Of a DNA stretch of 35,626 bases, positions 9,601-15,966 are shown in pieces. Numbering within the stretch: the stretch's first letter is position 1; each line of letters starts with the position of its first letter. The stretch is from Nodosilinea sp. LEGE 07298 (GTDB lineage Bacteria; Cyanobacteriota; Cyanobacteriia; Phormidesmidales; Phormidesmidaceae): NCBI RefSeq assembly GCF_015207265.1, contig NZ_JADEXE010000036.1:1-35626 (forward strand). Reading direction: 5' to 3'. Under the pieces are notes generated by a model. That model made no database searches. It saw nothing but the letters and a program-made list of their open reading frames with translations, and was not told where the DNA came from. The position numbers and the translations under genes were made by a program.

Positions 9601-10343
9601 GCTTCAACGTCGGAGATGTCAGTGCTGAATCAGATTTTGAAGCCCCAGAGTTTAGCGATCAAGGGTTTGGCAACGAGGCCAGCTTTGGGGACGAAGGTTT
9701 CAGTAATGAAAGCTTCGGGGAGGAAGACTTCGACGCTGACGTATTCAGCGACAGCCACGATGATAGCAACGGCTTCATTCAAGACCGCAACGGTGTCGCC
9801 CTGATGGCCGATGAACCAGATGCCACCGATGACTTTATCCAAGAGTTTGGCTCAGACCCCTCTACCCACGTTGCGCTGACCCCTGACCAGTTTAATGACG
9901 ACGGCAGCGTGCGTCGTCGCTCTGGAAGCTCGGGTCTTCCGATGCGGCTCATTTTAGGCCTGGGCCTAGGGGCCTTAGTGCTGGCTCTGGCGGGCCTACT
10001 GCTCAATGGAGTGCTGGGTCGGCTGCGCAGCCTTGAGGGTGACCCAGTGGCTACCGAGTCTGCGGTTCCTGATCCTGCAAATCTTCCTACAGATCCGGCT
10101 ACCGTGACCGAGGAAGATCTATTTAGGCAGGCAGTTAATGCAGCCCAGACCGCTGCTAACCAGGCTCAAACGGCTAGCACGCCGGCCCAGTGGCAGGAGG
10201 TAGCCGATGCCTGGGCCTTGTCCATCAGCCTAATGCAGCGGGTGCCCGCTTCTGACCCCAACTACGCTACGGCTCAGCAAAAAGCCATCGATTACCAACC
10301 CAACCTCAACTATGCTCAGCAAAATGCTGAGCGCTTGCAGTAG
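6678..10343 (+). CDS. Giant acidic repeat protein with one C-terminal TM helix
   Basis: This 1221-residue protein has three parts. Residues 1-100 (LARQGDPDAIAALMNRHL, then PNQADLVAFVKKGITGLD) match a small domain that recurs at the N-terminus of many cyanobacterial proteins. Residues about 100-1075 are low-complexity and extremely acidic, built from variants of LDFDLGL and later of FxxxGF, with almost no Lys or Cys. A basic patch (VRRRSGSS) precedes a single membrane helix at about 1089-1114. The last 80 residues (FRQAVNAAQTAANQAQTA to NLNYAQQNAER) form a helical domain also known from cyanobacterial membrane proteins. The order suggests an acidic cytoplasmic arm anchored by the helix, though topology is inferred. 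It contains a tandem array of four 60-bp units and a 66-bp tandem duplication. The frame stays open through all repeats. Both end domains are of unknown function, and I cannot assign a role. Confidence 0.85.
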   Translation: MSTTPPNVLQLARQGDPDAIAALMNRHLETQGITAHVAQQESTLQVNLEGAQIPNQADLVAFVKKGITGLDLAAVHHLTVSGKQVGAGTSAWSEDLVLQTTVNDVEFDLDTAPGDASVGDALASDDLDLEFDLDSAALDTTDLGDLDMALGNDLNEADLDLDLGLTSSDLGLEAPTDFDLNFTDSDFGLDLTDPGSEPEIADSFNLDFGDNAAADLDLDLSDGLANDLITDNGFDLDLAMPEEPSADPIDLDFDLGLGEATVEPTTDSGSLDFDLGLSEAAAEPPVDSGDLDFDLGFTEAATEQTTSSDDLDFDLGLPDGPADANAPTDVDFELNFGDQPVEAAPTSDLDFDLGSDDNAADAAADLDLGWADEPALDRPAGELDLDFGLADEPAGAPSAIDLDLDFDLPETPAPASATDDLELGTADFDFGFDDTEATGSEATLDITDDLELDFGTGFDAEANLDLAEADADFGMEELEAIADVDNLETDGSGFDLNAPPAPLTAPEVEADLDDLWDDSDTNAIAPGSATTDLSAVDDLAAFDIDLTSEFDRPDEWSDLAAIPDDDVGTEALELDTGDPDLAAIPNDDVGTEALELDTGDPDAIAFTDLGLESEDPSIEAIGNTDDLPPDLIIPDEPVFADLGAAADLDLAAGNATDDWAGVPADLSWGTEADTDLEDTADFDLAAFDLAEDSSAEAPNTPFTDDFNDFDLAAEDDLSPNLLSEDAAAPEEVFSTPDLSTDFDADLGTDFDTDWAEPTVDPDFANSSTPSWEESADDFDSDLALDTPSNIEADLGTNFDPGLVFDPLTEAGDATPNPFEAEAFLPEGDDPYSFNTPEFEADGLEAFGSDSTPGFEPEFVSEGETVSPEAFTPEFESGFETDFAPEADADLPFSTMELDQTAAGNFVPNLDLDDSASELDAYDEAFFVEQTEDNTAEAELIPVPMEFGHDADEDLAFESVEFEGNDFGSSGFDTPGFNVGDVSAESDFEAPEFSDQGFGNEASFGDEGFSNESFGEEDFDADVFSDSHDDSNGFIQDRNGVALMADEPDATDDFIQEFGSDPSTHVALTPDQFNDDGSVRRRSGSSGLPMRLILGLGLGALVLALAGLLLNGVLGRLRSLEGDPVATESAVPDPANLPTDPATVTEEDLFRQAVNAAQTAANQAQTASTPAQWQEVADAWALSISLMQRVPASDPNYATAQQKAIDYQPNLNYAQQNAERLQ
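7428..7667 (+). repeat. Four tandem 60-bp units inside the acidic protein
   Basis: Units begin at 7428, 7488, 7548 and 7608, each opening with a Leu codon followed by GATTTTGA and encoding about 20 residues that start LDFDLG. The first three units are close (LGLGEATVEPTTDS, LGLSEAAAEPPVDS, LGFTEAATEQTTSS); the fourth diverges after LDFDLGL. The period is a multiple of three, so copy changes keep the frame. Confidence 0.85.
8349..8480 (+). repeat. 66-bp tandem duplication (two copies)
   Basis: Copies at 8349-8414 and 8415-8480 differ at only one base by eye (CCCTGATG against CCCTAATG). They encode DLAAIPDDDVGTEALELDTG plus two residues, then the same 22 residues with Asn for one Asp. Near-identity implies a recent in-frame duplication. 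Confidence 0.95.
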
Positions 10344-10356
10344 CTTTGCCCTATCA

Positions 10357-10374
10357 CCGCTGTTTTTGCAGCGG
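10357..10374 (+). terminator. Small hairpin after the acidic-protein gene
   Basis: Six-base arms CCGCTG and CAGCGG flank a TTTTTG loop 14 bases after the stop codon. There is no U tract after the stem, so termination is only possible, not clear. Confidence 0.3.
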
Positions 10375-10399
10375 ACAAGCATGGCTCCATCCAGTCAGA

Positions 10400-10439
10400 G
10401 CACCATACATCAGCATGAAGTATGGTGCACCAATTTTCC
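10400..10439 (+). terminator. Candidate terminator or leader hairpin before purB
   Basis: Perfect nine-base arms GCACCATAC (10400-10408) and GTATGGTGC (10420-10428) flank an 11-base loop and are followed by ACCAATTTTCC. It could end the acidic-protein transcript. It also lies about 60 bases before purB and could be part of the purB leader. Confidence 0.45.
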
Positions 10440-10490
10440 ACGGCTGAGGGCAGCCGGGTAGAATAGGACGGTTGTATTCAGACCAAAGCC

Positions 10491-11786
10491 TTGATTGAAC
10501 GCTATACCCTGCCCGAGATGGGCAACCTCTGGACCGACGACTACAAATTTCAAACCTGGCTTCGGGTCGAAATCGCAGTATGCGAAGCCCAGGCTGAATT
10601 AGGGTACATTCCAAAAGAGGCGGTAGACGAGATCAAGGCTAAGGCTAAGTTTGACCCTAAGCGCATTCTTGAAATTGAAGCCGAGGTGCGCCATGACGTA
10701 ATCGCCTTTCTCACCAACGTCAACGAGTACGTAGGCGATGTGGGGCGCTACATTCACCTGGGTATGACCAGCTCTGACATGCTGGATACAGCGCTGTCAC
10801 TGCAGCTGGTGGACAGCCTCCAAGTGATTATGATTCATGTAGAAAGCTTAATTCAGGCCATTCGCTACCGGGCTCAAGAACACCGCGATACGGTCATGAT
10901 TGGGCGATCGCACGGTATTCACGCCGAGCCGATGACCTTTGGCTTTAAGCTGGCTGGCTGGCTGGCCGAAATGCTGCGTCACCGCGAGCGGTTAACGCAC
11001 CTGCAGGATGCGATCGCGGTCGGCAAAATCTCAGGTGCCGTGGGCACCTACGCCAATATTGACCCCAATATCGAGGCTCTGGCCTGCCAAAACCTGGGTT
11101 TGCGCCCCGACACCGCCTCTACCCAGGTCATCTCCCGCGACATTCACGCTGAGTTTATGAATGCTCTGGCACTGCTAGGTGCCTCCATCGAGCGGTTTGC
11201 GGTAGAAATTCGCAATCTTCAGCGCACCGACGTACTCGAAGTCGAAGAGTTTTTCTCGAAGAAACAAAAGGGGTCATCAGCCATGCCCCACAAGCGCAAC
11301 CCGATTCGCTCTGAGCGCCTGACCGGGATGGCACGTCTGTTGCGAGGCAACGCCATGGCAGCCCTAGAAAATGTTGCACTGTGGCACGAGCGCGATATTT
11401 CCCACAGTTCGGTAGAGCGGGTGGCCTTTCCGGATAGCTGCATTCTGACCCACTTCATGCTGGTCGAAACCACCGAGCTAATCAAAAACCTGCTGGTCTA
11501 CCCCGACAATATGGCCCGCAATATGAATGTCTATGGCGGTGTGGTATTTAGTCAGGGAGTACTGCTGGCCCTAGTCGATAAAGGTCTGGCCCGAGAAGAG
11601 GCCTATGCGATCGTGCAGGCCTGTGCCCACCAGGCCTGGAATACCGATGACGGCAACTTCAGAGGGCTTATTGAGGCCGATGAGCGAGTGACCGCCCATC
11701 TATCGGCCGCAGAAATTGCCCACTGCTTTAGCCCCGAACGCCACCTGCGAAATCTAGACCAGGTCTACCAACGCCTAGGTATTTGA
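10491..11786 (+). CDS. purB: Adenylosuccinate lyase
   Basis: This fumarase/aspartase-superfamily enzyme acts in the cytoplasm. It cleaves SAICAR to AICAR and adenylosuccinate to AMP, releasing fumarate in both cases, in purine biosynthesis. The 431-residue length is normal. The superfamily signature GSSAMPHKRN lies at residues 261-270, the TSSD substrate loop at 93-96 and the conserved SHGIHAEP stretch around 140-147, whose His141 is a catalytic candidate. The start is TTG 10491: translation from it gives MIERYTLPEMGNLW, the usual N-terminus of the family, and no ATG or GTG lies nearby in frame. The weak start and absence of a strong Shine-Dalgarno suggest modest translation. It stands alone; the next gene is about 390 bases away and unrelated. 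Confidence 0.97.
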   Translation: MIERYTLPEMGNLWTDDYKFQTWLRVEIAVCEAQAELGYIPKEAVDEIKAKAKFDPKRILEIEAEVRHDVIAFLTNVNEYVGDVGRYIHLGMTSSDMLDTALSLQLVDSLQVIMIHVESLIQAIRYRAQEHRDTVMIGRSHGIHAEPMTFGFKLAGWLAEMLRHRERLTHLQDAIAVGKISGAVGTYANIDPNIEALACQNLGLRPDTASTQVISRDIHAEFMNALALLGASIERFAVEIRNLQRTDVLEVEEFFSKKQKGSSAMPHKRNPIRSERLTGMARLLRGNAMAALENVALWHERDISHSSVERVAFPDSCILTHFMLVETTELIKNLLVYPDNMARNMNVYGGVVFSQGVLLALVDKGLAREEAYAIVQACAHQAWNTDDGNFRGLIEADERVTAHLSAAEIAHCFSPERHLRNLDQVYQRLGI

Positions 11787-11794
11787 GCCTAGGC
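11773..11794 (+). terminator. Hairpin across the purB stop codon
   Basis: Arms GCCTAGG (11773-11779) and CCTAGGC (11788-11794) flank an eight-base loop that contains the TGA stop. There is no T tract, so terminator function is uncertain. Confidence 0.3.
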
Positions 11795-11894
11795 ATCAGC
11801 TCTAGATTCATTCAACCGGTAGCCCAGAGACCATACAGGGCAAATCTTTTTTGCCATAGTAAATGCGGTCCCACGGCGTACATCCAATCCTACT

Positions 11895-12023
11895 TGGCTA
11901 ACCCTAACTGGCTAACCCCCATTGGTTAGCCCAACATTGTTTGCCCCTGCGAAAACGGTCTGTTTCAATTGGGGCCAATAATGTTGGGTATGGTATTAGC
12001 CATAGTACTGGCTAATGCTATGG
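11895..12023. repeat. Nested inverted repeats upstream of antiporter
   Basis: Within the 390-base gap after purB, three hairpins are arranged symmetrically. The first has arms GGCTAACC and GGTTAGCC (11910-11931, loop CCCATT). The second is a long stem, CCCAACATTGTTTGCCCC (11930-11947) pairing with GGGGCCAATAATGTTGGG (11971-11988), with one mismatch, a wobble pair and a 23-base loop. The third has arms ATTAGCCA and TGGCTAAT (11995-12016, loop TAGTAC). TGGCTAA-type words recur in both flanking hairpins and also at 11895. The layout resembles a small palindromic mobile element or a folded leader. Confidence 0.6.
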
Positions 12024-12177
12024 CCTGGGAGGCAGTTAATTGACCGATCGCAGAAACTAGAGCGGCTCACTCATAACGGCCCCAAGAGTCTATGCCAAAA
12101 CGTCCTCACCTATAGGCGATTGCTATATCGATGAGGCTAGCCTGGTTTAGCGCCCTCTCTTACTTCAGGAGCAATCT
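12024..12177 (+). promoter_or_regulatory. Leader of the antiporter gene
   Basis: I see no convincing -35/-10 pair here. A good ribosome site, AGGAG at 12166-12170, is seven bases before ATG 12178 and supports that start. Confidence 0.5.
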
Positions 12178-14280
12178 ATGGCTGCATTGACAACCGCAGA
12201 TAGCGCCGCAAATGGGCTATTGAGCTTTTTACCCAGTAGCCCAATTACAGCTTTTACGGTGTTGCTGCTGGTGACGCTGATTATTCCGCCCATTTTTGAG
12301 CGGTTGCGGCTGCCGGGGTTGGTGGGCCTGCTGGCAGCGGGGGTCATCCTAGGGCCTAGCGTTCTGGGTTTGCTTGACCCGGCTGGGGATGTGGAAACCC
12401 TGCTGTCGGATGTGGGCAAAATCTACCTCATGTTTGTGGCCGGGTTAGAGATTGACCTCAAAGACTTTAAGCGCACCCGAAATCGATCGCTGGGGTTTGG
12501 CTTTACGACCTTTACAGTGCCGTTAGTAGCGGGCATGTTGTTGAGCCGAGCCTTTGGCTTTGACTGGATTGCAGCGGTGCTGATTGGGTCGCTGCTGGCC
12601 TCCCACACCCTGCTGGCCTATCCCATTGTGATGCGCTTGGGGGTAACCAAAGAACCCTCGGTAACCGCAACCGTAGGTGCCACGATTTTTACCGATATTG
12701 GGGCGCTGCTGGTGCTGGCCATGTGTGTCGCCGCTCAGGCCGGAGAATTTTCGGCCCAGACGGTGGTAGCCCAGTTGCTGATGCTGGGAGTTTTTGCCAC
12801 AGCGGTATTGGTCGGCATCGACTGGGTGGGTAAGCAGTACTTCCGGCGCAACGGCGATCGCGAAGGCAATCAGTTTTTGTTTGTGCTGGCAGCGGTATTT
12901 TTGGCGGCGGTGGGGTCGCAGTTGATCAATGTGGACAAAATTGTTGGAGCATTTCTAGCTGGGCTAGCGGTCAACGACGTGGTGGGCAGCGGGCCGGTGA
13001 AAGAAAAAGTAGAGTTTGTCGGCGGGGTGCTGTTCATTCCCTTTTTCTTTGTGTGCATGGGGCTGCTGCTCGACCTGCAAGTGCTGATGGAGTCCATGAC
13101 TACAAACCTGGCCTTTACCCTGGCGCTGACGGGCACTCTGGTTCTCAGCAAATTTTTGGCGGCCCTGGCCACTAAGCCTTTTTACCGCTATAGCTGGACC
13201 CAGGTTTTGACCATGTGGTCACTGTCCATGCCCCAGGTGGCCGCCACCCTGGCCGCAGCCCTAGTCGGGCTACAGCAGGGTATTATCTCGGGTTTGGAGT
13301 TTAATGCTGTCATTGTGATGATGCTGGTCACTTCGGTGGCGGGGCCGCTGCTGACGGCTCGCTATGCGGGGCGGTTAATGGCACCCAAACTTCCCCGTGT
13401 CGAATCTGATTCGCTGTGGTTTGACTACGGAGCCGCCCCCGAAAGTCGCCAAGACTCGACCATTACTGGGCCGTTTACGGTGGTAGTACCCATCTACAAC
13501 CCGGTGACTCAGCGCTACTTAATTGAGATGGCCGCCCTGCTGGCTAGCCACGAAGGCGGCTATGTGATTCCGGTTACGGTAGCCCGCGCCCACGTGCACA
13601 TGGATGACCCCAACCTGCTCAGCACCCTAGGCCAGTGCCGCCAACTGCTGCAAAAAGCCGAAACCCTGAGCCAGGAGTTTAAGGCTCAGGCCTACTCGGT
13701 ACTGCGCATTGATGACGATGTATCAGAGGGCATTACTCGCACCGCTCGTGAACAAAACGCCAGCCTGATTCTGCTGGGTTGGAGCCGCCGGGGGTTGCGG
13801 GCCAAGCTATTTGGCACTCTAGTCGATGAGGTATTTTGGTCGAGCCACTGCCCGGTAGTGGTAGCCCGGTTGCTGACTGAGCCGACAGAAATGCGCCGCA
13901 TTCTGGTGCCGATGAAGACTATTACGCCCCAGGCCGTGCGCACGGCTCGCTTTGCCCAGGTGTTTGCTGACACCCATCACGCAACGGTGACGCTGCTACA
14001 CGTGCGCGATCGCTATACTCTCGACGACCAAATCAAAGCCATAGAAACCGCGTTAACTAAGATGATGGCCAACGGCCCGCAGATTAGCTGGAACCTAATC
14101 ACCACTAGTGGCGACAGCCCCGCCGAGGTCATTCTTGAGACCGCTCAAACCCACGACATGATCGTGCTGCGATCGATGCGGCGACGCACGGCGGGCGGCC
14201 TAGCGGTCAGCGATGTTACCCACCAGGTCATTGACGAGGCTACCTGTTCTCTAGTGCTGTTTGGCGAGCCTCACACCTAG
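12178..14280 (+). CDS. CPA2 cation:proton antiporter with two C-terminal UspA domains
   Basis: Residues 20-405 form a multi-helix Na+/H+ exchanger domain of the CPA2/KefB type. Typical elements are LPGLVGLLAAGVILGP (45-60), FVAGLEIDL (86-94) and TIFTDIGALLVLA (169-181), where Asp173 is a candidate ion-coupling residue. Two universal-stress-protein-like domains follow, about 430-570 and 573-697. The first keeps a Gly-rich segment (LLGWSRRGLRAKLFGTLVDE) resembling the nucleotide loop; the second is more degenerate (RSMRRRTAGGLAVSD). The inner-membrane transporter would exchange Na+ or K+ for protons, and the UspA pair may sense nucleotides; both points are inferred. The 700-residue length is usual for cyanobacterial antiporters of this build. 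A strong bidirectional hairpin follows the gene. Confidence 0.92.
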   Translation: MAALTTADSAANGLLSFLPSSPITAFTVLLLVTLIIPPIFERLRLPGLVGLLAAGVILGPSVLGLLDPAGDVETLLSDVGKIYLMFVAGLEIDLKDFKRTRNRSLGFGFTTFTVPLVAGMLLSRAFGFDWIAAVLIGSLLASHTLLAYPIVMRLGVTKEPSVTATVGATIFTDIGALLVLAMCVAAQAGEFSAQTVVAQLLMLGVFATAVLVGIDWVGKQYFRRNGDREGNQFLFVLAAVFLAAVGSQLINVDKIVGAFLAGLAVNDVVGSGPVKEKVEFVGGVLFIPFFFVCMGLLLDLQVLMESMTTNLAFTLALTGTLVLSKFLAALATKPFYRYSWTQVLTMWSLSMPQVAATLAAALVGLQQGIISGLEFNAVIVMMLVTSVAGPLLTARYAGRLMAPKLPRVESDSLWFDYGAAPESRQDSTITGPFTVVVPIYNPVTQRYLIEMAALLASHEGGYVIPVTVARAHVHMDDPNLLSTLGQCRQLLQKAETLSQEFKAQAYSVLRIDDDVSEGITRTAREQNASLILLGWSRRGLRAKLFGTLVDEVFWSSHCPVVVARLLTEPTEMRRILVPMKTITPQAVRTARFAQVFADTHHATVTLLHVRDRYTLDDQIKAIETALTKMMANGPQISWNLITTSGDSPAEVILETAQTHDMIVLRSMRRRTAGGLAVSDVTHQVIDEATCSLVLFGEPHT

Positions 14281-14297
14281 CAACACCAGCAACACAA

Positions 14298-14325
14298 AGC
14301 CCTCGGCAGAGTTCTGCCGAGGGCT
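14298..14325. terminator. Bidirectional terminator hairpin
   Basis: Perfect 13-base arms, AGCCCTCGGCAGA and TCTGCCGAGGGCT, lie between the convergent antiporter and DoxX genes, 17 bases after the first stop and 24 bases beyond the second. There is no T tract on either side, but stem strength and position fit termination in both directions. Confidence 0.75.
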
Positions 14326-14349
14326 GGAGGGGACAGACAATTGGAAAAC

Positions 14350-14904
14350 CTATAGACCCGACTTGATCTCAGCCTTAGCTTCGTCAGATAGTTGAAAGAC
14401 AGTTTCTAAAGAAGCCCGCTTGCCGCTGGCTTGCTGGCTCAGCATGCCGCCCAGCACCTTGGTCAACAACGCGTCGACAGAAAACCGGCCACCACCATTA
14501 ATCACAAAGAAGAGAAACGTCGCCGCGTACAGGGCAGACAGCTCCAGGTAGGGAATGCTCAGACCCGCCACCTTAACGTGGTGGTACATGGCTACCGACA
14601 TGGTAAAAAAGAGGCCCAGAGCAGCCGGGCGAGTAAACAGCCCCAGAGCTACTAAAGGAGCGCCAATCAGTTCAGTGAAGGCTGCCATATAGCTGAGGGT
14701 AATGGGGAAGGGCAGCCCTAGGTAGGCCACGTAAGCCTGGGCAAAGCTTTCGATATTAGCCAGTTTGTCGAGACCGTTATGAACCATAACGATACCGGCT
14801 ACAACTCTCAGAATTGTCCAAGAAATCTGAAAAGCAGTATTAGAGGATTGGTTGGGCTGAAGCGCAAGGCCGCCCAGGGATAGGATGCGCTGCTGAGCAG
14901 TCAT
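14350..14904 (-). CDS. DoxX family membrane protein
   Basis: This 184-residue protein has about four hydrophobic helices between residues 28 and 145. DoxX-like features are RVVAGIVMVHNGLDKLANIE near the first helix, FTELIGAPLVALGLFTRPAAL in the middle and a terminal FFVINGGGRFSVDALL. DoxX proteins sit in the inner membrane; some have links to oxidative stress or quinone-linked oxidases, but no single activity is established. The N-terminus (MTAQQRILSLGGLALQPNQ) is polar, and no strong ribosome site precedes ATG 14904. It is a single gene converging on the antiporter, with a shared terminator. Confidence 0.88.
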   Translation of the reverse strand: MTAQQRILSLGGLALQPNQSSNTAFQISWTILRVVAGIVMVHNGLDKLANIESFAQAYVAYLGLPFPITLSYMAAFTELIGAPLVALGLFTRPAALGLFFTMSVAMYHHVKVAGLSIPYLELSALYAATFLFFVINGGGRFSVDALLTKVLGGMLSQQASGKRASLETVFQLSDEAKAEIKSGL

Positions 14905-15457
14905 ATAGATTAAGAAAAATGAACTACGTTATTAATTATCCTAACGAAGTTCTAAGGAAAGTAAAGGGTTGGCTTATACCAATTTGCTCTCTCCACTAAA
15001 AAACAAAGCCGTTACTCATCCCTAGACGCTAGGGCTATTGGCAAACCAGCAAGCGATCGCACTAAAATCTGGGCTTCAAACCTGTAGACATTAGTTTGCA
15101 CAGTTTTGAAGCCTACGTTTGGGCGACTCTAAGCGTGGGTAGCTAGGAAATAGCCCGGACCCAACACAGCCCTAACCCAACAAGCAAACCTACGAATCGG
15201 CAAAACCTTATCCTGGATACTCTGCCCCTAGACCAAAGCCGAGTTTGCAGCGTGGCCGTATTCCGCTTGATACGGACGAAGCAATTATGCTCTAGGTCAA
15301 AGCCATCTCTGTGGAAGTAGGGTCAAGCCCTGCCGTAGCCGATTAGAAACCTGAGGACCAGCGTTAACTTTTGTATTGAGTTACCTCTTCACCTTGTGAT
15401 GAGGCGTAACGGAACTTGATAATTAGTTCAGAACGCAGATTCATCAAGGACACACCC
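14905..15457. other. Long intergenic region with structured segments
   Basis: These 553 bases lie between divergent genes. The word CCCTAGACCAAAGCCG at 15226-15241 nearly repeats at 15290-15304 (CTCTAGGTCAAAGCC) and at 18770-18785 upstream of murF. Hairpins include CCGTAT/ATACGG near 15257-15276 and GTAGGG/CCCTGC near 15317-15333. No tRNA or rRNA is seen. A small RNA or long 5' leader is possible but unproven. Confidence 0.4.
15380..15429 (+). promoter_or_regulatory. Structured 5' leader of the AKP-rich protein gene
   Basis: The first stem pairs GTTAC (15380-15384) with GTAAC (15406-15410), and CTCTTCAC with GTGATGAG with one mismatch, around a CTT loop. A second small hairpin, GAACT/AGTTC (15412-15429), follows 28 bases before the start codon. 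The fold could affect translation; no riboswitch class is recognised. Confidence 0.4.
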
Positions 15458-15886
15458 ATGGGTTTAATTAAGTCTATTTTTGGGGCTATCTTTGGGCTTA
15501 TTGGCGGCATCTTCAAAACCGTTGGTGGCCTAGTGGGCCTGGGCAAAAAGTCTGAATTTTTTATGGAGCTAGACGAGGGCGATAGCAGCAACCAGCCTGC
15601 GATCGCCCCTAGCAATCCTGCTCCGGCAGTTAAGGCCGAACCTGCGGCAGCAGCCAAATCTCCGGCCAAAGCAGAGACTAAAACCCCTGCTAAAGCTGCG
15701 ACCAAAGCCCCTGCCAAAAAAGAAACCAAAGCTCCGGCCGTGGCAGCGGCCCCGGCCGAGCCTGTGCCTACCGGCTTTGCCTCCAACTACCTAACCAGCG
15801 TTGGCACCGCTCTGCCCCGCCGCCGCCGCCCTGGTCCTAGCCTCTCTCCCTTTATGGATATGGCTAAGGAAGTGAAAGTGCGCTAG
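15458..15886 (+). CDS. Small Ala/Lys/Pro-rich cyanobacterial protein
   Basis: The product has 142 residues. I chose ATG 15458 because AAGGA (15446-15450) sits seven bases upstream, although the frame opens at 15416. The N-terminus is a hydrophobic, Gly-rich amphipathic stretch (MGLIKSIFGAIFGLIGGIFK) likely to bind membranes. A short conserved-looking segment follows (KSEFFMELDEGD). The middle is a low-complexity AKP-rich region (repeats of the type PAKAETKTPAKA), reminiscent of histone H1 tails but probably just a flexible linker. The C-terminus has RRRRPGPSLSPFMDMAKEVK. This three-part build recurs in cyanobacterial proteins of unknown function, from memory of the family. It is a single gene with a structured leader and a clear terminator, so it may be well expressed. 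Confidence 0.8.
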   Translation: MGLIKSIFGAIFGLIGGIFKTVGGLVGLGKKSEFFMELDEGDSSNQPAIAPSNPAPAVKAEPAAAAKSPAKAETKTPAKAATKAPAKKETKAPAVAAAPAEPVPTGFASNYLTSVGTALPRRRRPGPSLSPFMDMAKEVKVR

Positions 15887-15919
15887 ATCAAGGTCTAGGT
15901 TGAGCCATTCATGATAGGT

Positions 15920-15956
15920 AAGCCAGAGTTGCCATTGGTAGCTCTGGCTTTGTTTT
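15920..15956 (+). terminator. Rho-independent terminator
   Basis: Nine-base arms AAGCCAGAG (15920-15928) and CTCTGGCTT (15942-15950), with further pairing toward an ATT loop, are followed directly by TTTGTTTT. This is the clearest intrinsic terminator in the window and ends the AKP-rich gene. The facing minus-strand gene ends 11 bases further on. Confidence 0.85.
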
Positions 15957-15966
15957 AGGGCACCCC

